From Marinibacterium profundimaris (lineage in GTDB: Bacteria > Pseudomonadota > Alphaproteobacteria > Rhodobacterales > Rhodobacteraceae): a stretch of 64,000 nucleotides of DNA. The position numbers and the translations under genes were made by a program. This document shows, piece after piece, positions 16,351-24,780 of this stretch. The DNA lies in contig NZ_AQQR01000006.1 in NCBI RefSeq assembly GCF_002210095.1, positions 186,001 to 250,000 on the forward strand, given 5' to 3'. The notes below the pieces were generated by a model that worked only from the letters and a program-made list of their open reading frames with translations, was not told the DNA's origin and did not search any database. Position 1 is the first letter of the stretch. Every line of letters starts with the position of its first letter.

Positions 16351-17910
16351 ATGTCCGATCTGTTCGAAGACCCTGCCGGCGAGCCCGCCGGCAACGCACC
16401 CGAATTCACCGTCTCCGAGCTTTCGGGGGCGGTCAAACGTATCATCGAGGGCGAGTTCGGCCATGTCCGCGTCCGGGGCGAGGTGGGCCGGGTGAGTCGT
16501 CCGCGCTCGGGCCATGTCTACCTGGACCTCAAGGACGACCGGGCCGTGATCGCCGGGGTGATGTGGAAGGGCGTGGCTTCGCGTCTGGCCACCCAGCCCG
16601 AAGAGGGCATGGAGGTGATCGCCATCGGGCGCATGACCACCTTCCCGGGGCAATCCAAGTACCAGATCGTGATCGAGGATATCCGCCCGGCCGGCCTGGG
16701 CGCGCTGATGGCGATGCTCGAGAAACGCAAGGCGGCGCTCTCGGCCGAGGGGCTGTTCGATCCGGCGCGCAAGCAGCCGCTGCCCTTCCTGCCGGAGGTG
16801 ATCGGCGTCGTGACCTCGCCCTCGGGCGCGGTGATCCGCGACATCCTGCACCGGCTGCGCGAACGCTTTCCCCGCAAGGTGCTGATCTGGCCCGTGGCCG
16901 TGCAGGGCGAGAAATGCGCGCCCGAGGTGACCCGCGCGATCGAGGGGTTCAATGCGCTCTCTCCCGGTGGGTCGCTGCCGCGGCCGGATCTGCTGATCGT
17001 GGCGCGGGGCGGCGGTTCGGTCGAGGATCTCTGGGGGTTCAACGAGGAAATGGTCGTCCGCGCGGCGGCGGCCTCGCGCATTCCGCTGATCTCGGCCGTG
17101 GGGCACGAAACCGACACGACTCTGATCGACTTCGCCTCGGACAAGCGCGCGCCGACGCCCACGGCGGCGGCGGAGCTGGCGGTGCCGGTGCGGCTGGAAC
17201 TCTCCGCCTGGACCGAGGATCAGGGCGCGCGGCTGACCCGGGCGCTGGGCCTGTCGGTAACCCAGAGGCGGCAGCGGCTGGCCGATCTGTCCCGCGCCCT
17301 GCCGCGGCCCGACACGCTGCTGGACGCGCCGCGCCAGAGGCTGGACATCCTGTCGGACAAGCTGCCCCAGGCGCTGATCACCGGGATCCAGCACCGCCGG
17401 TTGGCGCTGAGCGACGCCGCCGGCAGCCTGCGGCCCGCGGCGCTGCGCCGGCTGATCGCCGGGCAGGCGGACACGCTCTCCCGGCTTTCGGCCCGGCTGG
17501 CCCCGGCGCTGGGGCGCAACACCCGCCAGCGCCGCGCCGAGCTTGACCATCGCACCACGCGCCTGCAGCCGCGCCGGCTGCAGGCGGACCATGCCGCCGC
17601 GATGCGCGAATTCCAGCGGCTGTCGGACCGGCTCTCGGCGGCGGCCACGGCGCAGCTGTCCGACTGGCGCCGCCGGATCGAGACGGCGGACCGCCTGCGC
17701 GAGACCCTGGGCTACCGTGCCACGCTGGAACGGGGCTATGCGGTGGTGCGGTCGGGCCCGGAGGTCATCACCTCGAAAACGGCGGCCGAGGCGGCCGGCG
17801 CGCTCGAGATCGAATTCGCGGACGGGCGGTTCTCCATCGGAGGGGCGGCGCCGAAACCGGCCCGGAAATCGAAACCGGAGCCGCCTCCGGACCAGGGGTC
17901 GCTTTTCTGA
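16351..17910 (+). CDS. xseA: Exodeoxyribonuclease VII large subunit
   Basis: Catalytic subunit of the single-strand-specific exonuclease VII (with XseB, not in this window). The 519-residue protein has an N-terminal OB-fold (TVSELSGAVKRIIEGEFGHVRVRGE), the conserved catalytic domain (LPFLPEVIGVVTSPSGAVIRDI, ARGGGSVEDLWGFNEE, ISAVGHETDTTLIDF, DKRAPTPTAAAE), a long arginine-rich coiled coil and a C-terminal ALERGYAVVR-like segment (TLERGYAVVRSGPEVI). It ends with a basic proline-rich tail. The ATG opening MSDLFEDP was preferred to one 12 bases upstream because it matches relatives. A repeat tail begins immediately after the stop. Confidence 0.95.
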   Translation: MSDLFEDPAGEPAGNAPEFTVSELSGAVKRIIEGEFGHVRVRGEVGRVSRPRSGHVYLDLKDDRAVIAGVMWKGVASRLATQPEEGMEVIAIGRMTTFPGQSKYQIVIEDIRPAGLGALMAMLEKRKAALSAEGLFDPARKQPLPFLPEVIGVVTSPSGAVIRDILHRLRERFPRKVLIWPVAVQGEKCAPEVTRAIEGFNALSPGGSLPRPDLLIVARGGGSVEDLWGFNEEMVVRAAAASRIPLISAVGHETDTTLIDFASDKRAPTPTAAAELAVPVRLELSAWTEDQGARLTRALGLSVTQRRQRLADLSRALPRPDTLLDAPRQRLDILSDKLPQALITGIQHRRLALSDAAGSLRPAALRRLIAGQADTLSRLSARLAPALGRNTRQRRAELDHRTTRLQPRRLQADHAAAMREFQRLSDRLSAAATAQLSDWRRRIETADRLRETLGYRATLERGYAVVRSGPEVITSKTAAEAAGALEIEFADGRFSIGGAAPKPARKSKPEPPPDQGSLF

Positions 17911-17947
17911 GAGGCTGCGCCGGAGTATTTTTCCAAAGGTGAAACAC
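17911..17947 (+). repeat. Dispersed intergenic repeat, short copy
   Basis: Begins at the xseA stop codon with a reduced arm (GAGGCTGCGC) and the tail CGGAGTATTTTTCCAAAGGT. It points toward a full copy in opposite orientation about 100 bases away. Confidence 0.65.
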
Positions 17948-17960
17948 TGGACCTGCAAGA

Positions 17961-17978
17961 TGTCCCACGCGTGGGACA
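17961..17978. promoter_or_regulatory. Perfect 18-base palindrome, operator-like
   Basis: TGTCCCACGCGTGGGACA is a perfect inverted repeat with no spacer. There is no following T-run, so it does not look like a terminator; the symmetry suggests a dimeric DNA-binding protein. It sits in a convergent intergenic region between two repeat copies, with no obvious promoter to control. Confidence 0.4.
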
Positions 17979-18054
17979 CGGGGCCGCCTGTGTAATATCA
18001 ATCCCTTACAGGCGCGCGTTAGGAAAGCGTTCACCTTTCCGGGCGCCACGCCCC

Positions 18055-18119
18055 TGCTTCTTCTTGGCCAAAATACCTCCGGGGGAGTCGCCCCTGGCGA
18101 CGGGGGCAGCGCCCCCAAA
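18055..18119 (-). repeat. Dispersed intergenic repeat, full copy, inverted
   Basis: On the minus strand it reads GGGGGCGCTGCCCCCGTCGC, a second stem around the GCGAC boxes, then CCCCGGAGGTATTTTGGCCA. It abuts the 3' end of the small secreted-protein gene at 18131. Confidence 0.75.
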
Positions 18120-18130
18120 CGACACCGGCC

Positions 18131-18526
18131 TCAGACGCCGACCTCGGGCCCGTAGCACAGCATCTCCTCGCCCAGGTCCTGCGCCTCGTAAAGCTCCCGC
18201 GCTTCGGGGTTGTTCTCGAACCGGGCGATCAGGCCGTCCTGGCCCTGGTAGAAGGTCCAGCACTGCGGATCGAGCCGGTCCTCGTAGAGAAAGCAGATCT
18301 GCTCGCCCTCCTGGTACCAGACCCCGTCCTGGCAGCGCCCGTCGAGGAAGGACCAGACCACCCGGCGGTTGTCGAGATAGCGCTCGACGCCATAGGCCGA
18401 GCCGTCGGCGCCGTAATAGAGCGTCTTGCCCCTGGTATACCGGTCGAAGGCCTCGGCGCCCATCGGGGTCTCGGCGGCGGCGGGCAGGGCCAGAAGCAGG
18501 CTCAGAATCAGGAATGCGCGTGTCAT
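18131..18526 (-). CDS. Small secreted protein of unknown function
   Basis: A 131-residue protein with a clear signal peptide (MTRAFLILSLLLALPAAAE, cleavage after AAA). The mature part has the pattern EAFDRYTRGKTLYY, GVERYLDNRRVVWSFLDGRC, VWYQEGEQICFLYE and DPQCWTFYQ, with four cysteines that could form two disulfides, ending in YGPEVGV. I recall similar secreted proteins in Rhodobacterales, without known function. The start is the ATG that begins the signal peptide; the much longer open frame upstream is non-coding by composition. It is convergent with xseA. Confidence 0.78.
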   Translation of the reverse strand: MTRAFLILSLLLALPAAAETPMGAEAFDRYTRGKTLYYGADGSAYGVERYLDNRRVVWSFLDGRCQDGVWYQEGEQICFLYEDRLDPQCWTFYQGQDGLIARFENNPEARELYEAQDLGEEMLCYGPEVGV

Positions 18527-18787
18527 GGGGCGGAGTCTGACAGAAGCGCCGGCCGGCTTCCACTGCCCTGGAGGAGAGGTGGAGTGTTCCGCCGTATAGC
18601 GCCGAAGGGCGCTTGCGGATCGGGCCACGGCGGCGTGAGCGGCAGGTCGTGGCTGTGCGGACAGGGCGGCTCGGTGGGCATGCAGAGGGCTGCGCGGGGG
18701 CCGTCGCGGTGGTGGGACGGGCCGCGCGGCCTTCCATCCCCGCGGATTCCGCATTAGGTGAAGGCAACCACGCGCGGAGACCGCCTC

Positions 18788-19975
18788 ATGGCATTTTTCT
18801 CGAAACTCAAGGACCGGCTGTTCAAATCTTCCTCGAAGCTCGAGGAAGGGCTGGATGCCATCATGGAGGAAGGGACCGATGCGTCGGAGGCGCCCGCCGC
18901 CGAACCGTCCCCCGCACCGTCCAAGGCGCCCCCGGCCGGGACATCCTCCCCCATGGCACCGCCGCCAGCCGCCGCGCCGGTGAACCCCCCGGTGCCTTCG
19001 GCCACGCCGGCGCCCGCGCCGGCCGTGCCGCCGGCGCCCGCGGCGGATCCGTCGGGCATTGCCAATACGCCGCCGGCGGAGGAGACAGGCGGGCCCGGCC
19101 TTCTGGGCCGGCTGTTCAAGGGGGGCGATGCCGCCGCCCCGCGCCGGGTGCTGGACGACGAGATGCTGGAGCAGCTCGAAGAGCTGCTGATCACCGCCGA
19201 CATGGGCGTGGACACCGCCTTGCGGGTGACGGCCAATATCGCCGAGGGCCGCTATGGGCGGCGCGTTTCGACCGAGGAGATCAAGCGCCTGCTGGCCGAG
19301 GAGATCGCCCGCATCATGGAGCCGGTCGCCCGGCCCATGCCGCTTTACCAGAAGCGGCCGCAGGTGGTTCTGGTCGTCGGCGTGAACGGGTCGGGCAAGA
19401 CCACGACCATCGGCAAGCTGGCCAGCCAGTTCCGGGCCGCCGGCAAGACCGTGGTGATCGCCGCCGGCGATACCTTCCGCGCGGCGGCCGTGGAACAGCT
19501 GCAGGTCTGGGGCGACCGGGCCGGTGTGCCGGTGCTGACGGCGCCCGAAGGGTCGGACCCGGCGAGCCTGGCGTTCGACGCGATGACCAAGGCCGAGGCG
19601 GATGGCGCCGATCTGCTGATGATCGACACCGCCGGCCGGTTGCAGAACCGCGCCGACCTGATGGAAGAACTGGCCAAGATCGTCCGCGTGATCCGCAAGA
19701 AGGACCCGGATGCGCCGCACAACACGCTGCTGGTGCTGGATGCGACCACCGGGCAGAACGCGCTGTCCCAGGTGGAGACGTTCAAGTCCATGGCCGATGT
19801 CTCGGGCCTGGTGATGACCAAGCTGGACGGCACGGCGCGGGGCGGTGTTCTGGTGGCGCTGGCCGACAAGTTCGGGCTGCCGATCCATGCCATCGGCGTG
19901 GGCGAACAGATCGACGATCTTGCCCCCTTCGATCCCGAGGATTTCGCCGCCGCCCTGACCGGGCTTGGCCGCTGA
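18788..19975 (+). CDS. ftsY: Signal recognition particle receptor FtsY
   Basis: SRP receptor GTPase that brings ribosome-nascent chain complexes to the membrane. The 395 residues comprise a short membrane-targeting helix (MAFFSKLKDRLFKSSSKLEEG), an Ala/Pro-rich disordered linker to about residue 95, the four-helix N domain (LEQLEELLITADMGVDTA) and the G domain: P-loop GVNGSGKTTTIGKLA, AGDTFRAAAVEQL, LMIDTAGRLQ, TKLDGTARGG and a closing GVGEQIDDLAPF. The linker is lower in acidic residues than the enterobacterial A domain. The start is the ATG giving MAFFSKL; an upstream GTG is out of pattern. Confidence 0.96.
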   Translation: MAFFSKLKDRLFKSSSKLEEGLDAIMEEGTDASEAPAAEPSPAPSKAPPAGTSSPMAPPPAAAPVNPPVPSATPAPAPAVPPAPAADPSGIANTPPAEETGGPGLLGRLFKGGDAAAPRRVLDDEMLEQLEELLITADMGVDTALRVTANIAEGRYGRRVSTEEIKRLLAEEIARIMEPVARPMPLYQKRPQVVLVVGVNGSGKTTTIGKLASQFRAAGKTVVIAAGDTFRAAAVEQLQVWGDRAGVPVLTAPEGSDPASLAFDAMTKAEADGADLLMIDTAGRLQNRADLMEELAKIVRVIRKKDPDAPHNTLLVLDATTGQNALSQVETFKSMADVSGLVMTKLDGTARGGVLVALADKFGLPIHAIGVGEQIDDLAPFDPEDFAAALTGLGR

Positions 19976-20014
19976 GCGGGCGCGGGCAGGGACAAGGCGG
20001 CGACCAGGCAGGGA

Positions 20015-20509
20015 TCAATCGGTGCCCATCAGGATTTCGACCTGCCGCACGACGGTCAGGATCACCACGACGATGATCGCCGCCAGCCCGGCCAGCGCCA
20101 CGTGCCCCGAGCCGCAGGCCAGCCCGATCGCGCCCGCCAGCCACATCGAGGCGCCGGTGGTGAGGTTCCTTACCTTGCCCTGGTTCGAGATGATGGTGCC
20201 CGCGGCCAGGAAGGCCACGCCGGCGGTCACCGCCTCGACCAGGCGCAGGGGATCGACGCGTTTCTCCGTCTCGCCGTCCACCGGCAGTTCGACCAGCTCC
20301 TCGCTGACCAGGACGAAGAGGCAGGCCGCCATCGAGACCAGCATGTGCGTGCGCAGCCCGGCGGGCTTGCCGCGGGCTTCGCGTTCCATCCCGACCGCGC
20401 CGCCCAGCACCAGCGCGGCCAGCAGTCGGGTGCCCACCACTGCCGCCGGTACGGCCCCGAAGGATGTCATGACGTCATTATATGCCTGCTCCAATAGCTG
20501 TTCCCACAT
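20015..20509 (-). CDS. MgtC/SapB-family membrane protein
   Basis: A 164-residue inner-membrane protein with about four to five hydrophobic helices. The diagnostic MgtC core is present: RLLAALVLGGAVGMEREARGKPAGLRTHMLVS, here carrying GxxxGxERE and AGLRTH, then VTAGVAFLAAGTII and TTGASMWLAGAIGLACGSG. The C-terminal soluble domain of some MgtC proteins is missing, as in SapB-like members. Roles proposed for the family are magnesium homeostasis and modulation of ATP synthase; none can be assigned. It starts at the ATG opening MWEQLLEQAYND and stands alone between ftsY and an EamA gene. Confidence 0.88.
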   Translation of the reverse strand: MWEQLLEQAYNDVMTSFGAVPAAVVGTRLLAALVLGGAVGMEREARGKPAGLRTHMLVSMAACLFVLVSEELVELPVDGETEKRVDPLRLVEAVTAGVAFLAAGTIISNQGKVRNLTTGASMWLAGAIGLACGSGHVALAGLAAIIVVVILTVVRQVEILMGTD

Positions 20510-20578
20510 GGCGGCTCCCCTTTTCCTGCTGATTCTTGAAAACGCGAGGTCGGGGGCGCGGTTCCCGGGGCGGGCCGC

Positions 20579-21481
20579 GTGACCGAGTGGTTGCTGAGCC
20601 TCGAGGGGACCGAGGCGGGCCATACGCTGGCGATGGTTCTGGCGCTGCTGGCGGCGTTTCTGCACGCGGTCTTTGGCGCGCTGCAGAAGGGACGGCACGA
20701 CCCGTGGCTGACGCGGGGGGCGATCGACGCCGCGCTTTTCGTGCTGTCGCTGCCGATGGCGCTGTTTCTGGTGCCCTGGCCCGAGGGCTGGGCCTGGGCG
20801 ATCCTGGGCGGCGCGATGGTGATCCACTTTCTCTACAAGGTGGGCATGGCGCTGGCCTATGAGCGCGGCGCCTTCACCGTGGTCTATCCGGTGGTGCGGG
20901 GGACGGGGCCCTTGTTCACCGTGATCGGGGCCTGGCTGCTGTTCGGCGAGGTGTTCTCGGGCGTGCAGTGGCTGGGCGTCGGGGTGCTGCTGATGGGGAT
21001 CTTCGGGCTGGCGGTCTACAACCTGGTGCATATCTCGCTGGGGCGCGAGACGCTGGTGCCGGCGCTGTGGCTGGCGGTGGGGACCGGGGCTCTGGTCGCT
21101 CTATACACGACCTACGATGCCTTCGGCATCCGGTACACGCCGTCGCCCTTCACCTTCCTGGCGTGGTTCTTCATGCTGACGGCGATGGATTTCCCTATCA
21201 TCGCCTGGATCCGCTGGCGCCGGATGGAGAACCCGCCCGAGCTGCGCCCGCTGCTGACGCGGGGCGTGATCGGGGCCTTCATCGCCTTCGGCAGTTTCGG
21301 CTCGGTCATGATGGCCACGCGGCTGGACAAGGTGGGCGAGGCGGCGGTGCTGCGCGAGACCTCGACCGTTTTCGCCGCGCTGATCGGCTGGCTGGTGCTG
21401 AAAGAGACGGTGGGACCGCGGCGGATTGCCCTGATGACCTTGATCGCCGTGGGTGCCGTGATAGTGGAACTGGGCGGATGA
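20579..21481 (+). CDS. EamA/DMT-family transporter
   Basis: A 300-residue inner-membrane protein with about ten hydrophobic helices in two EamA-like halves. The first half ends with VVRGTGPLFTVIGAWLLFGE and the second with AVLRETSTVFAALIGWLVLK followed by ETVGPRRIALMTLIAVGAV, the repeated helix-ending LFGE/LKE pattern of the superfamily. It starts at GTG. Its stop overlaps the region just before the yciB gene, suggesting one transcript. Substrate unknown. Confidence 0.85.
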   Translation: MTEWLLSLEGTEAGHTLAMVLALLAAFLHAVFGALQKGRHDPWLTRGAIDAALFVLSLPMALFLVPWPEGWAWAILGGAMVIHFLYKVGMALAYERGAFTVVYPVVRGTGPLFTVIGAWLLFGEVFSGVQWLGVGVLLMGIFGLAVYNLVHISLGRETLVPALWLAVGTGALVALYTTYDAFGIRYTPSPFTFLAWFFMLTAMDFPIIAWIRWRRMENPPELRPLLTRGVIGAFIAFGSFGSVMMATRLDKVGEAAVLRETSTVFAALIGWLVLKETVGPRRIALMTLIAVGAVIVELGG

Positions 21482-21498
21482 ACCCGAAAGAGGCAGGC

Positions 21499-22116
21499 AT
21501 GAGCGACACGCAGGAACGCCCCATCAACCCGATCGTCAAGCAGGTGCTGGAGCTGGGGCCGACAATCGCCTTCTTCCTGATCTACCTGCGGCTGAAGGAG
21601 CAGGTCTATGTCTGGGGAGGCACGGAATATTCCGGCTTCATCGTGGCGACGCTGATCTTCGTGCCGATCCTGCTGATCTGCATGGCGATCCTGTGGAAGC
21701 TGACCGGGCATCTCAGCCGGCTGCAGATCTTCACCGCGGTGATCGTGATCTTCTTTGGCGGGCTGACGGCGTATTTCAACGATGAACGGTTCTTCAAGAT
21801 GAAGACGACGATCGTCTACGGGGTCTTTGCCACGCTGCTGGGGATCGGTCTGCTGCAGGGGAAATCCTACCTCGCCTATATCCTCAACGACATGATGCCG
21901 ATGAAGGAAGAGGGCTGGATGATCCTGACGCGGCGGCTGTTCGTCATGTTCATCCTGCTGGGCGTGGGGAACGAATTCGTCTGGCGGACCATGTCGACCG
22001 ACGCCTGGGTCAAGATCGAGACCTTCGGCTTTCCGCTGCTGCTGTTCGGCTTCCTGTGGTGGCAGATCGTGACGTTGCAGAAGTACCTGATCCTGCCGCC
22101 GGAAGAACAGAAATGA
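21499..22116 (+). CDS. yciB: YciB/IspZ-family inner-membrane septation protein
   Basis: A 205-residue membrane protein with five to six hydrophobic helices. It matches YciB (intracellular septation protein A): NPIVKQVLELGPTIAFFLIY, the helix GFIVATLIFVPILLICMAIL, FFGGLTAYFNDERFFKMKTT, LNDMMPMKEEGWMILTRRLF and the ending NEFVWRTMSTDAWVKIETFG. In enterobacteria it contributes to envelope synthesis and division. The ATG with a GAGG box five bases upstream was chosen; another in-frame ATG 21 bases earlier overlaps the EamA stop and is a real alternative. A strong terminator follows. Confidence 0.88.
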   Translation: MSDTQERPINPIVKQVLELGPTIAFFLIYLRLKEQVYVWGGTEYSGFIVATLIFVPILLICMAILWKLTGHLSRLQIFTAVIVIFFGGLTAYFNDERFFKMKTTIVYGVFATLLGIGLLQGKSYLAYILNDMMPMKEEGWMILTRRLFVMFILLGVGNEFVWRTMSTDAWVKIETFGFPLLLFGFLWWQIVTLQKYLILPPEEQK

Positions 22117-22148
22117 TCCATCGGTCAGCTGTGACCGGGTGAAAAGAA

Positions 22149-22178
22149 GGGCTGCCGTCGCGGGACGGCAGCCCTTTT
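22149..22178 (+). terminator. Intrinsic terminator after yciB
   Basis: Eleven-base-pair perfect stem GGGCTGCCGTC / GACGGCAGCCC with a GCGG loop, followed by TTTT. It ends the EamA-yciB transcript, between convergent genes. Confidence 0.92.
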
Positions 22179-22211
22179 GCCATGCCTGGCCCGGTGCGGT
22201 TTACGGTGCGG

Positions 22212-23141
22212 TCAGGAGGCGTTCTGAAGGAAGGGCAGCGGCACCGGCAGGGCCGGCGGTGCAAGCAGGCGGGACCAGCGCGGGGACGGGCGCTGCGGCA
22301 TGGCCCCGCGCAGGCTGTGCAGCGGAAACCGGTCGGGCTGGCGCATCAGCGCGTTGTAGAACCGCAGGATCCCGTGGCGCGTATAGCTCGACCAGTGGCA
22401 GATCCGGCGCTGGGGCGCGGCAAGCGGATGGCCTAGCCTTTCCAGGTGTTCCAGCGTGCGCGGGCAGTCGATCTGCAGGGTGACGGCGTTGGGCGCCTCG
22501 AACCCCTGCCCGATGGACCGGTCGCCGGCACGGGGCGGCGAGATCAGCCGCTCGTAGAGAAAATCGAACGTGTCGTTCTCGCGGCTGACCACGTTGAAGA
22601 AGTCGACCTTGCGGCCGGCCGGCGTGTCGAGCGCGTCCTGCGCGCGGCTTTGGTAGCAGGCGCCGGTCAACGACACGATGCGGTTCACGCTGCCGGAGGG
22701 CAGGTGCGGCAGGGCCTGAAGCGCGACCTCGGTGCCCATGGAATGCGACAGCACGTGCAGGGGCCGGTCCGGCGCGTGGCGGTGCAGCCGCGCGATGGTC
22801 TCGGCCAGGGCCTCTCCGGCGGCGACGGCGCTGGCCTGCGCGGTCCAGAGCGCGCCGCGGGCGTTCCAGCCGAAGGCCACGCCCAGCCCCTCGTCGGCGT
22901 AACCGGCCCCAAAGCCCAGCCGGCGCGGCCAGCTTTGCATGCGGATGTCCGACGTGACCGGGTGCAGCGACAGGACGCGGCGGTGCGGGCAGTGGTCCGG
23001 GTGGCCCGGCAGGTACTTGTAGCCGTGGATCATGACGATGACCGGGCCGCGCCCCTGGGCGGCAGTGCGGAAGCAGGGCAGCGGCTCCCCTTTTCCGGGG
23101 CGCATCCGGGATCCGTCCGCGTTGATCCTGATGATGGGCAT
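22212..23141 (-). CDS. Alpha/beta hydrolase, lipase-like
   Basis: A 309-residue protein with the alpha/beta-hydrolase plan: the oxyanion strand VIVMIHGYKYLPGHPDHC and the nucleophile elbow VLSHSMGTEVALQ (Ser in the SHSMG box). The His of the triad may be the one in the C-terminal RICHWSSYTRHG; the acid is unclear. There is no signal peptide, so it is probably cytoplasmic. The ATG opening MPIIRINADGSR was chosen; an ATG four codons upstream is possible. It resembles DUF900-type or generic serine esterases, and I cannot name a substrate. It is divergent from metZ. Confidence 0.72.
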   Translation of the reverse strand: MPIIRINADGSRMRPGKGEPLPCFRTAAQGRGPVIVMIHGYKYLPGHPDHCPHRRVLSLHPVTSDIRMQSWPRRLGFGAGYADEGLGVAFGWNARGALWTAQASAVAAGEALAETIARLHRHAPDRPLHVLSHSMGTEVALQALPHLPSGSVNRIVSLTGACYQSRAQDALDTPAGRKVDFFNVVSRENDTFDFLYERLISPPRAGDRSIGQGFEAPNAVTLQIDCPRTLEHLERLGHPLAAPQRRICHWSSYTRHGILRFYNALMRQPDRFPLHSLRGAMPQRPSPRWSRLLAPPALPVPLPFLQNAS

Positions 23142-23230
23142 GGCAGGCCTCATACAAGATGTTGTGTCTGGTCTATGACCGATGCGTAAGACGGGGGTAT
23201 GAAACTGCGGTTACAGTACCGTGACGGTGC

Positions 23231-23259
23231 TTGACGGCTTTTCGCCTGAGGCGTAAATG
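23231..23259 (+). promoter_or_regulatory. Probable metZ promoter
   Basis: TTGACG and TAAATG separated by exactly 17 bases. The -35 is near consensus and the -10 is modest. The predicted transcription start, about seven bases later, falls just before the SAM-II aptamer, which supports the assignment. Confidence 0.55.
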
Positions 23260-23273
23260 CAACAGCACGGGAA

Positions 23274-23327
23274 GTGGCGATTTGTTCACCGGATTGCGGG
23301 CCACGTTAAACATGCCGCTAAAGAGGT
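23274..23327 (+). ncRNA. SAM-II riboswitch (SAM_alpha aptamer)
   Basis: The sequence follows the SAM-II consensus closely. Stem P1 is GTGGC paired with GCCAC (23274-23278 with 23300-23304), enclosing GATTTG, an ACCGG segment and ATTGCGG. Then come the conserved ACGTTAAACATG and the pseudoknot 3' strand CCGCTAAAGAGG. SAM-II aptamers are known in front of methionine-synthesis genes of alphaproteobacteria and bind S-adenosylmethionine; here the gene is metZ, 80 bases downstream. High SAM is expected to reduce metZ expression. Confidence 0.93.
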
Positions 23328-23333
23328 CAGACG

Positions 23334-23372
23334 AAGGGGCCCCTTTCGCTTGACCGCGACGGGGGTTTTTTT
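23334..23372 (+). terminator. Candidate attenuator between SAM-II aptamer and metZ
   Basis: A stem CCCC-TT-TCGC / GCGA-C-GGGG with a six-base loop (23340-23364) is followed by a run of seven T residues. The upstream self-complementary AAGGGGCCCCTT (23334-23345) shares the CCCC strand, so the two hairpins exclude each other. This looks like a transcription-attenuation platform, though control of translation start remains possible. Confidence 0.6.
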
Positions 23373-23405
23373 GTGAGCTTTCGACGGAAAGCCGGAAGGA
23401 AAGAC

Positions 23406-24587
23406 ATGAGCGACAGCTGGAAAAGGCGCACCCGTGCGGTGCATGGCGGAACCAAGCGAAGCCAGTTCGGAGAAATGAGCGAGGCGATCTACCTGACGCA
23501 GGGGTTCTCCTACGACAGTGCCGAACAGGCCGAGGCCCGGTTCCTCGAAGCCGGGCACGACGAGTTCATCTATGCGCGCTACGGCAATCCCACGGTCGCC
23601 ATGTTCGAAGAGCGCATCGCGACGCTCGAGGGCACCGAAGACGCCTTTGCGACCGCCAGCGGCATGGCGGCGGTCACCGCCTCGCTGATGTCTATGCTGA
23701 AGGCCGGCGATCACGTGGTGTCGGCCAAGGCGCTGTTCGGATCCTGCCTTTACGTTCTGGAAGAGGTGCTGGGCCGCTACGGGGTCGAGGTCACCTTTGT
23801 CGATGGCACCGACCTGGATCAATGGCGCGCGGCGATGCGCGACGACACCAGGGCGGTGTTCTTCGAATCGGTCGCCAACCCGACGCTGGAGCTGGTCGAC
23901 ATCCGCGGCGTGGCCGAGATCGCCCATGAAAAGGGCGCGCTGGTCATCGTGGACAACGTGTTCTCGACCCCGGTCTTCTCGAAGGCGGTGGAGCTGGGCG
24001 CGGATGTGATCGTCTATTCCGCCACCAAGCATATCGACGGCCAGGGACGGACCCTGGGCGGGGTGATTCTGGGCACCCGCGAATACATCCGCAAGACGGC
24101 GGAGCCGTTCCTGAAGCACACCGGCGCCGCGATGAGCCCGTTCACCGCCTGGGTGATGCTGAAGGGGCTGGAGACGATGGAGCTGCGCGTGCGGGCCCAG
24201 GCCGAGGGCGCGCTGAAGCTGGCGCAGGCGCTGGAAGGGCATCCGCAGCTGGAGAGGGTGATCTTTCCCGGTCTGGCGGCGCATCCGCAGCACGACCTAA
24301 TGCTGTCGCAGATGGAGCAGGGCGGCACCGTGCTGTCCTTCGACGTGAAGGGCGGCCAGGAGGCGGCGTTCAAGGTGCTGAACGCGCTGAAAATCGTCAA
24401 GATTTCCAACAACCTGGGCGATGCCAAGTCGATCGTCACCCATCCCGCGACCACCACCCATCAGCGCCTGCCCGACGAGCAGAAGGCCGAGCTGGGCATC
24501 ACGCGCGGGCTGCTGCGTCTGTCGGTCGGGCTGGAAGATCCCGATGACCTGATCGCCGACTTGAAGGACGCGCTGGACGCGCTTTGA
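23406..24587 (+). CDS. metZ: O-succinylhomoserine sulfhydrylase
   Basis: PLP enzyme of the Cys/Met-metabolism family that makes homocysteine directly from O-succinylhomoserine and sulfide. The 393 residues show the family order: RTRAVHGGTKRSQFGEMSEA, the YARYGNPT substrate/PLP segment, ASGMAAVTASL, VDNVFSTPV, the PLP lysine near residue 208 in YSATKHIDGQGR, and the C-terminal GLLRLSVGLEDPDDLIADL. The MetZ branch is favoured by EAIYLTQGFSYDSAEQAEAR and by the SAM-responsive leader. The ATG is preceded by GGAAGGAA; the frame extends back to a GTG inside the leader, which is not a credible start. Confidence 0.93.
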   Translation: MSDSWKRRTRAVHGGTKRSQFGEMSEAIYLTQGFSYDSAEQAEARFLEAGHDEFIYARYGNPTVAMFEERIATLEGTEDAFATASGMAAVTASLMSMLKAGDHVVSAKALFGSCLYVLEEVLGRYGVEVTFVDGTDLDQWRAAMRDDTRAVFFESVANPTLELVDIRGVAEIAHEKGALVIVDNVFSTPVFSKAVELGADVIVYSATKHIDGQGRTLGGVILGTREYIRKTAEPFLKHTGAAMSPFTAWVMLKGLETMELRVRAQAEGALKLAQALEGHPQLERVIFPGLAAHPQHDLMLSQMEQGGTVLSFDVKGGQEAAFKVLNALKIVKISNNLGDAKSIVTHPATTTHQRLPDEQKAELGITRGLLRLSVGLEDPDDLIADLKDALDAL

Positions 24588-24780
24588 TGCACCCGGGGGC
24601 GGGCCGTCGTGGAGTAGGTGGCCCCCCTCTGCCCCCCTTGCGGGGCGCCTCGGTCACCGGATCACGGTCCCGTGTGGCCGGTTGAGTGATCCACCGCGTC
24701 TTCGGCCGCGTAATCCACAGGAACACATGGAAATTTGCGCCCCGGGCGTTATGTTCCATACCTGACACGGAGGCTTTCGC

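Noticed and set aside
24751-24761. TATGTTCCATA as a possible Zur box before folE2
   Set aside because: Only a short symmetric core is present and it does not extend into the 17-19-base alphaproteobacterial Zur palindrome.
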